From Paenibacillus spongiae (GTDB lineage: Bacteria; Bacillota; Bacilli; Paenibacillales; Paenibacillaceae): a stretch of 64,000 nt of DNA. A model generated the notes under the pieces. It was given only the letters and a program-made list of their open reading frames with translations. It had not been told where the DNA came from and searched no databases. Made by a program: the position numbers and the translations under genes. Where the stretch lies: contig NZ_CP091430.1 in assembly GCF_024734895.1 (NCBI RefSeq), forward strand, positions 3,366,501 to 3,430,500, written 5' to 3'. This document shows, one piece after another, positions 32,968-42,206 of the stretch; position 1 is the stretch's first letter, and every line of letters starts with the position of its first letter.

Positions 32968-33786
32968 ATGGAGAAAGAGAAGGGAAAGCAGAGTAAGCTG
33001 TATTCGATCGGTGCATTCGCAAAGCTGACAGGCGTTACGGAACGGACGCTGCGTTATTATGACCGACAGGGGCTGTTGAAGCCTTCCATCCGGAATGAAT
33101 ATGGGCATCGCTTCTACACGAATCATGATTTATTTCTGCTGCAAAAGATATTGACGCTTAAATTTTTAGATTTTTCACTGGACGATATAACCGACTATCT
33201 GAATAAACCGGGCGAACAGTTTCAGCAGACGCTGGCGTCCCAACTCGAGCTGCTGTTGAAGAAACGCCAGCAGTTGAATAAAGTCATCGATACGATTGAG
33301 CGCATGCAGTATATGATGCAGGATGCAGGAACGGTGGACAGCGACCTATTGCTCGTCTTTATGCACGCGATCCAGCATGAGGAGGTACAGAAGGAATATC
33401 TGTCCGGACAGCTGCCCAGCTCTCTTATTGATGCGATCTATATGGAGGGGAAGGAAGAAGAGCGTCTGGAGATTGAGCGTACCATTGCGGCCAATATCGT
33501 GAAACTGAAGCAATTCTGCAAGGATGGCAGGGATGCGAAGGATGAAGAGGTACTGGCCTGTGGCTGGCAGCTGCTGTCGATTGTAGAGAAAATCGTCGGC
33601 CCCTCGATGGAAGAGATGACTGAGCAGCAGCTGGAGCAGCTTGAGATGGGGGATGCGCTCGATCCCGTATTATTCCCGAATGCGTTCACGCCGGAGGAAG
33701 AGGCATACTTCAAGGAACTGTTCGATTACATGGAAACGTTGAAGAAACAGGAAGAGGCGGGTGGTCGCGGTGGAAACAACGAATGA
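32968..33786 (+). CDS. MerR-family transcriptional activator
   Basis: The 272-residue protein has a MerR DNA-binding domain (about 10-80, YSIGAFAKLTGVTERTLRYYDRQGLLKPS). A coiled coil follows (about 85-130), and then a long C-terminal ligand domain of TipAS-like size. It would dimerise and activate the promoter with a 19-bp spacer directly upstream. The ATG at 32968 follows GGGAGGCG; earlier in-frame starts lie inside the promoter-leader. Its end overlaps the ABC exporter start, so it most likely controls that exporter together with itself in response to a drug. Confidence 0.88.
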   Translation: MEKEKGKQSKLYSIGAFAKLTGVTERTLRYYDRQGLLKPSIRNEYGHRFYTNHDLFLLQKILTLKFLDFSLDDITDYLNKPGEQFQQTLASQLELLLKKRQQLNKVIDTIERMQYMMQDAGTVDSDLLLVFMHAIQHEEVQKEYLSGQLPSSLIDAIYMEGKEEERLEIERTIAANIVKLKQFCKDGRDAKDEEVLACGWQLLSIVEKIVGPSMEEMTEQQLEQLEMGDALDPVLFPNAFTPEEEAYFKELFDYMETLKKQEEAGGRGGNNE

Positions 33787-35584
33787 TGCCAAATCTATGA
33801 ACGAGCAAGAAGCTTTGGATGGAACCCAGTTCTTTCGCCTGATTATGAAGCATAAACCGTCCAACCTGCTGCTGATCGGAGCGGTCGTCCTCGGGCTTGG
33901 AGAGACGCTTCTCTCGTTGATCATTCCGCTGCTAACGATGAATATGGTCGAGCAGCTGACGGCCTCGAGTCTGAAAGCGATGACGATCGTTCTGCTTGGC
34001 GCCGTATTTCTGCTCCAGACAGCGATGGCCGGCTTCTCCGTCTATACGATGTCGTATGTGGGACAATATGTTGTGGCCGGCTTGCGCCGGGAAACTTGGG
34101 AGAGGGTGCTGAAGCTGCCGGTATCCTTCTTCGACCGGAATTCATCGGGTGAAACCATGAGCCGTGTTACGAATGATACGAACGTCATCAAGGATTTCAT
34201 TACAGGCCATGTGATTTCGTTCGTGAGCGGGATCGTATCGGTCATCGGGGGAATCGTGCTTCTGATCACCATCGATTGGAAAATGACGCTGTTCATGCTG
34301 ATCGCCGTCCCGATCGCCTTGCTCGTATTGTGGCCGCTCGGTGCCAAGATGTTCAAGGTATCGCGCTCCATGCAGGATGAAACGGCCTTGTTCCAAGGAG
34401 ACCTCGGGCGAGTTCTCTCCGACATCCGGCTCGTGAAGGCATCGCTCGCCGAGAAAGTAGAGCAGCGTCAGGGGGACAAACGAATTTCCAGCCTGTTTAC
34501 GTTCGGCCTTCGTGAAGCTAAGTATGTCGCGATCGTCACGCCGATCATGATGAGCATCATGCTGCTTATCCTTGTATTGCTGATCGGATACGGCGGCGTG
34601 CGGGTTGCGCAGGGCTCGCTCAGCGGCGGCGAGCTTGTCGCAATCATATTATACATGTTCCAGATCGTCGTTCCATTCACCCAAATGGCCTCATTCTTCA
34701 CGCAATTCCAGAAGGCGAGAGGCGCTTCGGAGCGCATTCAACAGCTGCTGAATGAATTGCCGGAGCAATCGGAGGTGCAGTTATTCGATAAGATTAATAC
34801 AGCGAAGGGTCATTCCGATGAGTCCGCGGCGCAGCCGCTAATCTTCGATCATGTTAGCTTCGGTTACAGTATAGACCGGCCATTGCTGTATGGACTTTCC
34901 TTCCGTGCAGAGGCCGGACAAATGACCGCCTTCGTCGGACCGAGCGGAACGGGAAAGACGACGTTATTCTCCTTGATTGAGCGTTTCTACGAGCCGACAT
35001 CTGGAGCGATTCGGTATGGCAATAAGCAGATTGCCGACTTATCGCTGGACGAATGGCGCCAGCGGATTGCTTATGTATCGCAGGAAAGTCCGATGATGTC
35101 CGGTACGCTCCGCTACAATTTGACTTATGGTCTTGCCGTAGTGGACGAGGAGCTGATGAAGCGGGCGGTCGACCAAGCCAATTTGACCGCATTCGTGGAG
35201 TCATTGCCTGATGGCTATGAAACGGAGGTGGGAGAGAGAGGCATTATGCTGTCCGGCGGCCAACGGCAGCGGTTTGCCATCGCGAGAGCGATATTGCGGG
35301 ATCCGGATATACTGCTGCTGGATGAAGCAACGGCCCATCTGGACAGCGAGTCTGAGCAGCTCGTGCAAGAGGCGCTTCAAGAGCTGATGAAGGGACGAAC
35401 AACCTTGGTTATTGCCCATCGGCTCTCGACCATACGCGGAGCAGATAAGATTATCGTGCTGGAGAAGGGGGAGGTAAGCGGACAAGGCACACATGCCGAG
35501 CTGATCGAATCCCACTCTCTATATAATAAGCTTGTGCAGCTGCAGCTTATTACGGATTACCATCTGCAGAAAGAAGGAGCCTAG
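33761..35584 (+). CDS. ABC-type exporter, fused permease and ATPase
   Basis: The 607-residue half-transporter has six membrane segments (about 20-320) and an ATPase domain (about 355-590). The ATPase domain shows Walker A GPSGTGKTTLF, Q-loop AYVSQESPMMSGTLRYNL, the signature LSGGQRQRFAIARAIL, and Walker B ILLLDEATAHLD. This is the BmrA/MsbA/LmrA type that dimerises and exports hydrophobic drugs or lipids. It begins with GTG 26 bp inside the MerR gene (another GTG at 33770 is possible). Coupling to a MerR activator supports an induced drug-resistance role. Confidence 0.92.
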   Translation: MVAVETTNDAKSMNEQEALDGTQFFRLIMKHKPSNLLLIGAVVLGLGETLLSLIIPLLTMNMVEQLTASSLKAMTIVLLGAVFLLQTAMAGFSVYTMSYVGQYVVAGLRRETWERVLKLPVSFFDRNSSGETMSRVTNDTNVIKDFITGHVISFVSGIVSVIGGIVLLITIDWKMTLFMLIAVPIALLVLWPLGAKMFKVSRSMQDETALFQGDLGRVLSDIRLVKASLAEKVEQRQGDKRISSLFTFGLREAKYVAIVTPIMMSIMLLILVLLIGYGGVRVAQGSLSGGELVAIILYMFQIVVPFTQMASFFTQFQKARGASERIQQLLNELPEQSEVQLFDKINTAKGHSDESAAQPLIFDHVSFGYSIDRPLLYGLSFRAEAGQMTAFVGPSGTGKTTLFSLIERFYEPTSGAIRYGNKQIADLSLDEWRQRIAYVSQESPMMSGTLRYNLTYGLAVVDEELMKRAVDQANLTAFVESLPDGYETEVGERGIMLSGGQRQRFAIARAILRDPDILLLDEATAHLDSESEQLVQEALQELMKGRTTLVIAHRLSTIRGADKIIVLEKGEVSGQGTHAELIESHSLYNKLVQLQLITDYHLQKEGA

Positions 35585-35642
35585 ACAGCAGGACGATATG
35601 ACTCGTCCGGCCGGCAGGAAACCAAGATAGTAAGCGAAGAAA

Positions 35643-35664
35643 CCGCGGATAACGCGGATTTTTT
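35643..35664 (+). terminator. Rho-independent terminator after the ABC exporter gene
   Basis: CCGCG (35643-35647) pairs with CGCGG (35653-35657) and is followed by ATTTTTTG. Confidence 0.7.
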
Positions 35665-35781
35665 GCAATTATTAAGAACGTGATTCCGCTCTCTTAGCGG
35701 TATAGTTAAACTCTACCTTTATCCATCGTGCAGACTGGTATATGATGTTGTTAAACAAGTTAAAGGGGTAACGACGCCTCC

Positions 35782-36765
35782 ATGTACACACAACCATTAG
35801 CTTTACGATCCGTGCTGGATCCCAAATATTTAACGCACTGTTTAAGCAGTCATTATGATATCGGAGCGTGGAGAGAAGTCTTATTCTGGCTGCGGGGACT
35901 AAATGATACTTATCGGGTAAGAACCTCTAAAGGATATTATATCCTTCGCATCTATCGTCACGGTATTCATGAAAGCGACGTATCGTATGAGCTGGCCTTA
36001 TTGAAACAACTGCAAGCGATCCTGAGATCCGAACGCACCAATGTCGCCGAGCCAATCGACAAGATCGATCGCAGCGGCTATACCGTTCTAGATGCGCCAG
36101 AAGGAAAACGGATCGCCGTTATGTTCCGATTTATTGATGGAACAGAGAATGGTCTCGTGGATGAGAAGGCTTGTCATGCATTCGGTCAGTCTGCCGCTGA
36201 ACTGCATGCCGCAATGGATCAAGTGATGCTGAACCAGCGCCGGAACGATTTGGATACCCGGTTTCTTATCGATCAACCGTTGGAACGGATTATGAACTAC
36301 ATAGGTGAGAAAAGCGAAGCGGCGCCATTTTTGCAGCAATTTGCGCATCAATTGAAGGAGCGTATCATCGATGCATCCCATCAAGGGTTGGATTGGGGAA
36401 TATGTCATGGCGACATGCATGGGAATAATAATGCCTTCCAAGAAGGCGCCCTGTTCACCCATTACGACTTCGAGTGGGCGGCGAAAGGCTGGCGTGCCTA
36501 TGACTTGGCGCAAGTGAAGGCAAGAAAGCGGCAAACGGCCGATAATAAGGAAGTACTGTGGCAGGCGATTCTATCGGGTTATCGCTCGGTTCGAGATCTC
36601 TCAGCTCAAGACGAATCGGCGATTGATTTATTTATAGCTGCCCGAAGATTATGGGTAATGAGTCTTGATGTCGCATTCATTCCTAATGATATGGGAGCTC
36701 TTGATTACGCCGAAGATTGGCTAAGCGGTTTTATGGATGAATTTCGCAACATTATCCTTGTATAA
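35782..36765 (+). CDS. Phosphotransferase of the APH/choline-kinase fold, paralogue
   Basis: The 327-residue protein has the catalytic loop CHGDMHGNNN (about 210-219) and the metal motif HYDFEWAAKGWRAYDLAQ, and an N-lobe LRGLNDTYRVRTSKGYYIL with an Arg-rich strand. Length, start region and motif spacing match the gene at 18397, with which it forms a paralogous pair of unknown substrate. A ribosome-site-like AAAGGGG lies upstream of the ATG. It is followed 38 bp later by a methyltransferase gene on the same strand, possibly co-transcribed. Confidence 0.83.
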   Translation: MYTQPLALRSVLDPKYLTHCLSSHYDIGAWREVLFWLRGLNDTYRVRTSKGYYILRIYRHGIHESDVSYELALLKQLQAILRSERTNVAEPIDKIDRSGYTVLDAPEGKRIAVMFRFIDGTENGLVDEKACHAFGQSAAELHAAMDQVMLNQRRNDLDTRFLIDQPLERIMNYIGEKSEAAPFLQQFAHQLKERIIDASHQGLDWGICHGDMHGNNNAFQEGALFTHYDFEWAAKGWRAYDLAQVKARKRQTADNKEVLWQAILSGYRSVRDLSAQDESAIDLFIAARRLWVMSLDVAFIPNDMGALDYAEDWLSGFMDEFRNIILV

Positions 36766-36803
36766 TGAACCTTATCAGATGACGCAGTCAGGAGATGAGA
36801 AGC

Positions 36804-37538
36804 ATGAAACAGAATAAATATGACGATCCCGGCTTCTTCAGAAATTACAGCCAGATGCCGCGTTCAACCGGCGGATTGAATGCAGCCGGGGAATGGCCTG
36901 CCTTCCGTGCGCTATTTCCCGACCTGCGCGACAAGAATGTGCTTGATCTTGGCTGCGGCTTCGGCTGGCATAGCCGGTATGCCAGCGAGCAGCAGGCCAG
37001 ATCGGTTCTTGGAGTCGATCTCTCTGCGAATATGATTACGCGTGCAAGGGAGCTTACAGACGATGCCGCGATCGAATACCGTCAGCTTGCGATCGAAGAC
37101 ATCGACTTTGCCGCCGGACAATTCGACGTGGTGATCAGTTCGCTTGCACTACATTATGTTGAGAGCTTCGATAGCATCTGCCGCAAGATTCATCACTGCC
37201 TAACCCCAAGGGGAAACTTCGTGTTTTCGGTTGAACATCCGATCTTCACCGCGCTTGCCGCACAGGATTGGTATTACGGACCACAGGGCGAGCGTTTGCA
37301 TTGGCCCGTCGACAATTATCAGGATGAAGGCTTGCGGCAGGCGAGGTTTCTTGACAACGACGTCATCAAATATCACCGTACCATCGAAACCTATATGAAT
37401 GCGTTAATTGACGCCGGCTTCCGGATCGTCAAGGTATCCGAGCCAGAGCCGACCGAAGAAGCGGTGGTCCAGTATCCCGAGATGAAGGACGAAGCACGCC
37501 GTCCGATTTTTCTCTTGATCGCTGCGGTCAAGGAATAA
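36804..37538 (+). CDS. Class I SAM-dependent methyltransferase
   Basis: The 244-residue enzyme shows motif I VLDLGCGFGWHSRYA (about 46-60), GVDLSANMI, and FDVVISSLALHYV. The C-terminal part, SVEHPIF...YHRTIETYMNALIDAGF, is typical of a UbiE/COQ5-like subgroup with unknown small-molecule substrates. The ATG at 36804 follows CAGGAGATG. A terminator follows. Confidence 0.88.
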   Translation: MKQNKYDDPGFFRNYSQMPRSTGGLNAAGEWPAFRALFPDLRDKNVLDLGCGFGWHSRYASEQQARSVLGVDLSANMITRARELTDDAAIEYRQLAIEDIDFAAGQFDVVISSLALHYVESFDSICRKIHHCLTPRGNFVFSVEHPIFTALAAQDWYYGPQGERLHWPVDNYQDEGLRQARFLDNDVIKYHRTIETYMNALIDAGFRIVKVSEPEPTEEAVVQYPEMKDEARRPIFLLIAAVKE

Positions 37539-37606
37539 TGGTTGGCCATTTGGATCCGATCTGTCGCGCGCCCTTCGTCTATCGTTCATCCATTCGTAAT
37601 TTCTAC

Positions 37607-37638
37607 AGGACTGCCGGATACATCGGTGGTCCTGTTTC
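37607..37638 (+). terminator. Rho-independent terminator after the methyltransferase gene
   Basis: AGGACTGCCG pairs with CGGTGGTCCT (two wobbles), followed by GTTTCT. Confidence 0.6.
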
Positions 37639-37786
37639 TATTCATGCCAGCAAATAACTTGTTCAAGTGAGTCGAAAGCTTGTGTTATATTAATCATACC
37701 AATTAACCTTATCATGTAAGGGAGTTTTGTACCGTCAGTCAGCTGGAGCATTCCTTCATAACTCAACTAAAAGGACGATGGCCTAT

Positions 37787-39340
37787 ATGTGCAAAATACT
37801 CATTGTGGACGATGAGAAGTTTGAAAGAGAAGGCGTGAAATTCCTCATCGACAAATATAACCTGGATCTGGAGGTATATGAAGCGGATAGCGGGGAGAAG
37901 GCTCTTGCTTATATGCAGCATAATCCGGTCGAAATCCTGTTCACGGATATCCGCATGAAAGGAATGGATGGGCTGCAATTAGCCGAGCAAGTGAGGGAAA
38001 TGAAGCTGCCCGTCAAGGTGATTTTCATGAGCGCCTACGGAGAGTTTGAATATGCCAAGCGGGCAATCGATTTGAAAGCGATTCATTATATATTAAAGCC
38101 TGTCGAAGTAAGCGAATTTTTGAAAGTGGTTTCAGAAGTCATTGAGATGGTTGAACAGGAACGGAAGGACAAGGAAGAGCAGGAAAGGGTCCAGGAAATT
38201 TACGGCAAGGGGCTTCGCTATGAACGAAAGATAATTTTTTCGCAGCTGCTTCACGGCGGGAACCATGATGCCGAGGATGAACAGGTAGAGCCGTCTGGAC
38301 CAGCATTTAAGTTTACCGGTTCGAAGCCGGTCCGAATGATGATGCTGGATACCCGGGAACGGTTCTTCGATTTGACCGGTTCCGAATTTGACGCCTGCCT
38401 GGCAGATCTGCTCGACAGGCCATTCGACGCAGTGAACCTGAACGAATGCCAAAGTCTCTTGTTTATTGAAGTTTCGGAGGGAGAGAGCGATTACGATCTG
38501 GAGTCGCTGGGCAATCGCTTGATCCAATGGTTCAAGGAAACCTACATCCGAGACGTATATATTGTGTGCAGCGGCCACATTCAACATGTCGGGCAAATAC
38601 GCGATGTTTATAATGAATTCGAATCGATCCTGGAATGTAAGTTCTTCAATGAGCAAGGGATCTTCATGTTTACCGGCAGCGCATTGTCGGATGACGGCAG
38701 TTCAATCGATGTGGAGCAATTGTTGGATGAAATCAGGAATGACGTGGAGAGGAATGAATATAGTTCCGTTCGGACACGATTTGAACGGTTGTATGACAGC
38801 TTGCAGGGGGGTAGACAAGTATCTTCAATATACTTGAAATACATCTGCATGGAAATCGTGAAAAGCATGTACGGCGCTTCATCGAGGAAAGACGCGAACA
38901 GCTTCAAGAATAACGTGCAATTAATCTACAATACGAATAAATTAAGCGATTTGATTAAAATTATGATTTCGGTGATCGACAATAGCGAATTTACGGACAA
39001 GAACGCTCCGGATTCGATACGCAAAGTGATCGATGACGTTACGAAGCTGATCAGAAGTGAGTACCATCGGGATCTGTCGGTCGAGGAGATTGCCGAGAAG
39101 GTTTATTTATCCCCTAATTACTTGAGTCATTTGTTCAAGAAGCATAGCGGCGTAAGCATTATTAAGTTCATTACGTCGACACGGATGGAGAAAGCCAAGC
39201 AGCTGCTGACCCAAACGAATAAGAAGGTCGCCGACATTAGCGAAGAAACAGGCTACAGCAATGTGGCTTACTTCTGCACCTTGTTCAAGACGTATCACGG
39301 CAAGACGCCGACTCAGTTCAGAGAAGATCTTGGCGTATGA
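37787..39340 (+). CDS. YesN-type response regulator with AraC DNA-binding domain
   Basis: The 517-residue protein has a receiver domain (1-120) with Asp8, Asp9 and the phospho-acceptor Asp54 in ILFTDIRMKGMDG. A long middle region with no recognisable domain follows. The C-terminal AraC-type domain (about 415-515) shows SVEEIAEKVYLSPNYLSHLFKKH and VADISEETGYSNVAYFCTLFK. It would bind the promoter of the sugar importer when phosphorylated. The start is placed at 37787 because it gives a canonical MCKILIVDDE; an in-frame ATG at 37778 is too close to the AAGGA site. It overlaps the kinase gene by four bases. Confidence 0.9.
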   Translation: MCKILIVDDEKFEREGVKFLIDKYNLDLEVYEADSGEKALAYMQHNPVEILFTDIRMKGMDGLQLAEQVREMKLPVKVIFMSAYGEFEYAKRAIDLKAIHYILKPVEVSEFLKVVSEVIEMVEQERKDKEEQERVQEIYGKGLRYERKIIFSQLLHGGNHDAEDEQVEPSGPAFKFTGSKPVRMMMLDTRERFFDLTGSEFDACLADLLDRPFDAVNLNECQSLLFIEVSEGESDYDLESLGNRLIQWFKETYIRDVYIVCSGHIQHVGQIRDVYNEFESILECKFFNEQGIFMFTGSALSDDGSSIDVEQLLDEIRNDVERNEYSSVRTRFERLYDSLQGGRQVSSIYLKYICMEIVKSMYGASSRKDANSFKNNVQLIYNTNKLSDLIKIMISVIDNSEFTDKNAPDSIRKVIDDVTKLIRSEYHRDLSVEEIAEKVYLSPNYLSHLFKKHSGVSIIKFITSTRMEKAKQLLTQTNKKVADISEETGYSNVAYFCTLFKTYHGKTPTQFREDLGV

Positions 39341-41052
39341 AAAACATGCTGTATCGATGGATCAACCGGATCCGGTTGAAGCAGAAGCTGTTCCTGTCCT
39401 ATTTAATCGTCATTATCATTCCCATTACGGTGCTGGGCATCTATAATTACTGGCAGTCCAAGCAGCTGCTTGGCGTTCAAGCCGAACAGTCACTGGAACG
39501 CAGCGCGGATACGATCGCCCAGAATATGAACTTCAAGCTGGAGCAGTATAGGAATACCGCCAACATTATTTTGTATAACAGCGCCATTCAAAAAATTGTA
39601 AGCACGACGTACCTCGATTATGTCAATTTGCGATGGGATTTGGACCAGTATTTATACCAGCAGTTCAAGATGATCGTTGCTTTGAACAAAGAAATCGTGC
39701 ATCTTACGATTTATACAGAAGCGGATATACCGGAATCCGGAACAGCGCTTGTGTCAGCCACGCGTGTTGCCAACGAAGCCTGGTACAAGCAAGCGGTCGG
39801 CCATTCGGCGCCGGTATGGGGGTGGGATTCCGGTCATGTTTACCTGGCTAGTCCATTCCCAAGCTTAATGGTCAATGGGAAGAACAACGTATTATACATG
39901 AATATTGACTATGACCAATTCTTCGCTCCCATCAGCCAGCTAACGAGTGATTTAGGAATTATCGTGGCTGATACTGCCGGGGAAATCATCTATTCGAATC
40001 AGGGGCAAATCGATGACCGGCTAGGCATGGCTGATATGAAAGAGCAAGATATCATCAAGTCCGATGGAGGCACATCCTTGATCGGCGGCCAACGTATGCT
40101 TGTCGTGAAGAATGCCATCTCTCAGGGCAATTGGTTCATGTACACTTACGTACCCGTGAGCCAGGTTTCTCCCGACGCCGGCAACATCATCAAGGCGACG
40201 CTAATCGTAATCGGACTTTGCCTATTGCTTCTGATCGGCATTATATTACTTTTATCCAACACGATGATTAAGCGCATTCATCTCCTGCTGACCTGGATGA
40301 AACGGGTGGAACAGGGCGAGCTTAACTTGCAAATCAAAACCACATCGACCGACGAGATCGGAGATCTGACAGTTCGTTTCGGCAATATGCTGCATCGTCT
40401 GAACAATCTGATTCAGGAAGTATACGCCAATACGATCGTCCAGAAGGAAGCGGAGCTGCGGGCGCTGCAAGCGCAAATCAGTCCTCACTTTCTCTATAAT
40501 ACGTTATCCTTTATCAACTGGAGGGCGCTAAGAAGCGACGAACATGAAATCAGTCATGTCGTCACCTCCCTGTCCAAATTTTATCGGACGGTATTGAATA
40601 AAGGGGATCAAATCATTGCGGTGAAGGATGAGATCGACAACATCAAATCTTACCTGGACATCGTCCGGATGATGAAGGATAACAGCTTCGACGTCATCTA
40701 TGAAATTGATGAGCGGATCTATTCCTACCGGATGATCAACTTCATCCTGCAGCCGCTCGTCGAGAATGCGATTCAACATGGCATCGAGAAAGATGATTCG
40801 GACAAAGGGATACTGAGAATTACGGCTTCGCTGGAGCAGGACACGATCCTGTTCACGGTAGAGGATAACGGAGTCGGAATTCCGGAGGAAATCATCGGAG
40901 AGCTATTAACAGCACAAAGCTCCGGTTATGGATTGAAGAATGTAAACGAACGCATTCAATTGAAATTCGGTTCGGAATACGGCATCGAAATTAGCAGTCA
41001 AATCGGGAAAGGCACGGTCATGAAGGTTGTCATTCCGCGCATTACCCGATAG
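39337..41052 (+). CDS. YesM-type sensor histidine kinase
   Basis: The 571-residue membrane kinase has a first transmembrane segment near 15-37, an extracytoplasmic Cache-like sensor (about 40-285), and a second segment (about 288-308). A HAMP linker, a His-kinase domain with the phospho-acceptor in ISPHFLYNTLSF (His384), and the ATPase boxes EDNGVGIPEE and SGYGLKNVNERI follow. The start (ATGA overlap with the regulator) means both are made together. It senses an extracellular glycan or binding-protein signal, by analogy with YesM/YesN systems for carbohydrate uptake; the actual ligand is unknown. Confidence 0.9.
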   Translation: MKNMLYRWINRIRLKQKLFLSYLIVIIIPITVLGIYNYWQSKQLLGVQAEQSLERSADTIAQNMNFKLEQYRNTANIILYNSAIQKIVSTTYLDYVNLRWDLDQYLYQQFKMIVALNKEIVHLTIYTEADIPESGTALVSATRVANEAWYKQAVGHSAPVWGWDSGHVYLASPFPSLMVNGKNNVLYMNIDYDQFFAPISQLTSDLGIIVADTAGEIIYSNQGQIDDRLGMADMKEQDIIKSDGGTSLIGGQRMLVVKNAISQGNWFMYTYVPVSQVSPDAGNIIKATLIVIGLCLLLLIGIILLLSNTMIKRIHLLLTWMKRVEQGELNLQIKTTSTDEIGDLTVRFGNMLHRLNNLIQEVYANTIVQKEAELRALQAQISPHFLYNTLSFINWRALRSDEHEISHVVTSLSKFYRTVLNKGDQIIAVKDEIDNIKSYLDIVRMMKDNSFDVIYEIDERIYSYRMINFILQPLVENAIQHGIEKDDSDKGILRITASLEQDTILFTVEDNGVGIPEEIIGELLTAQSSGYGLKNVNERIQLKFGSEYGIEISSQIGKGTVMKVVIPRITR

Positions 41053-41068
41053 TAGATGGTGATCCATG

Positions 41069-41110
41069 CAGTCTCGTCTCTCCCTATGTGAGAGAGGGGC
41101 TGCTTTTATT
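41069..41110 (+). terminator. Terminator between the two-component genes and the importer operon
   Basis: GCAG...CTCTC pairs with GAGAG...CTGC and runs into TTTTATTTT. It separates regulatory genes from the structural operon, which needs its own promoter in 41111-41255. Confidence 0.65.
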
Positions 41111-41255
41111 TTCGTAATCGGGGGATGAAAATAAGGTGCGAAGAAAATTGAAACAGATCGAAGATATCTGATAATTACCCTCATTTCATGGCATGGTATA
41201 GTCAATTACATGAGCTGGCCGAACATCATTGCCGACTGGAAGGAGGGACACACCA

Positions 41256-42179
41256 TTGAATGAGATCGTTTTCAAGCGTGACCGAAAGAAATGGAAGCAA
41301 TATCGCGTACTGTTTATCATGCTGATTCCCGGAATGATTTATTATCTGATCTTTCATTACATTCCGATGTACGGTGTGGTCCTGGCTTTTAAGGACTACC
41401 GATTGCTGGAAGGGATTATGGCGAGTCCATGGGTCGGGTTCCAACATTTCGAGAGCCTCTTCTCGGATCCGTATTTCTACTCCGTTCTGAAGAACACGAT
41501 CATTATCAGTTTCTACAAACTTATTTTCGGATTCCCGATACCGATCCTGTTCGCCTTATTATTGAGTGAAATTATGAGTACGAAATTCAAGAAAGTCGTG
41601 CAAACGGTTTCTTATTTGCCGCACTTTATTTCATGGGTCGTATTCGCAGGCATATTCTTCACGATCTTTTCCTTGGAAGGACCGATTAACTCGATTGTTC
41701 AAGCGTTTGGCGGCGATGCGGTTCTGTTCTTGGCCGATGACCGGTACTTCAGGACGATCCTCGTCATCACCAGCATCTATCAAGGATTCGGCTGGGGCTC
41801 GATCATTTATTTCGCGGCCATCTCCAATATCGACTCGCAATTATATGAAGCAGCTATTATTGACGGAGCAGGAAGGTTCAAACGGATGTTCTATATTTCG
41901 ATTCCGATGCTGCTCCCGGTCATATCCATTATGCTGATTCTATCGATGTCAGGCGTTCTGGATGCCGGCTTCGACCAAATCTTTAACATGTACAACACGC
42001 AAGTCTACAGCGTTGCGGACATCATTGACACGTATGTTTACCGCCAAGGGCTGGTGGAGATGAATTACAGTACGGCTACGGCGGTCGGGCTGTTCAAATC
42101 GCTGGTCGCTCTGATCCTCATAATCGTTGTCAACAGTATCGTGAAGCTGATGGGACAAAAAGATCATGCTTTGTGGTAG
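41256..42179 (+). CDS. Sugar ABC importer permease, LplB type
   Basis: The permease of 307 residues has six membrane segments and the EAA-loop ANIDSQLYEAAIIDGAGRFKR (only EAAIIDGAG is the conserved core, about residues 205-213). It resembles LplB and YteP, which import oligosaccharides. The start was set at TTG 41256, behind AAGGAGGGA; the upstream frame contains no better start. It is the first gene of the structural operon and pairs with the permease at 42207. Confidence 0.88.
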   Translation: MNEIVFKRDRKKWKQYRVLFIMLIPGMIYYLIFHYIPMYGVVLAFKDYRLLEGIMASPWVGFQHFESLFSDPYFYSVLKNTIIISFYKLIFGFPIPILFALLLSEIMSTKFKKVVQTVSYLPHFISWVVFAGIFFTIFSLEGPINSIVQAFGGDAVLFLADDRYFRTILVITSIYQGFGWGSIIYFAAISNIDSQLYEAAIIDGAGRFKRMFYISIPMLLPVISIMLILSMSGVLDAGFDQIFNMYNTQVYSVADIIDTYVYRQGLVEMNYSTATAVGLFKSLVALILIIVVNSIVKLMGQKDHALW

Positions 42180-42206
42180 ATTTTCTGGAATTGGGAGGCA
42201 GCACAT

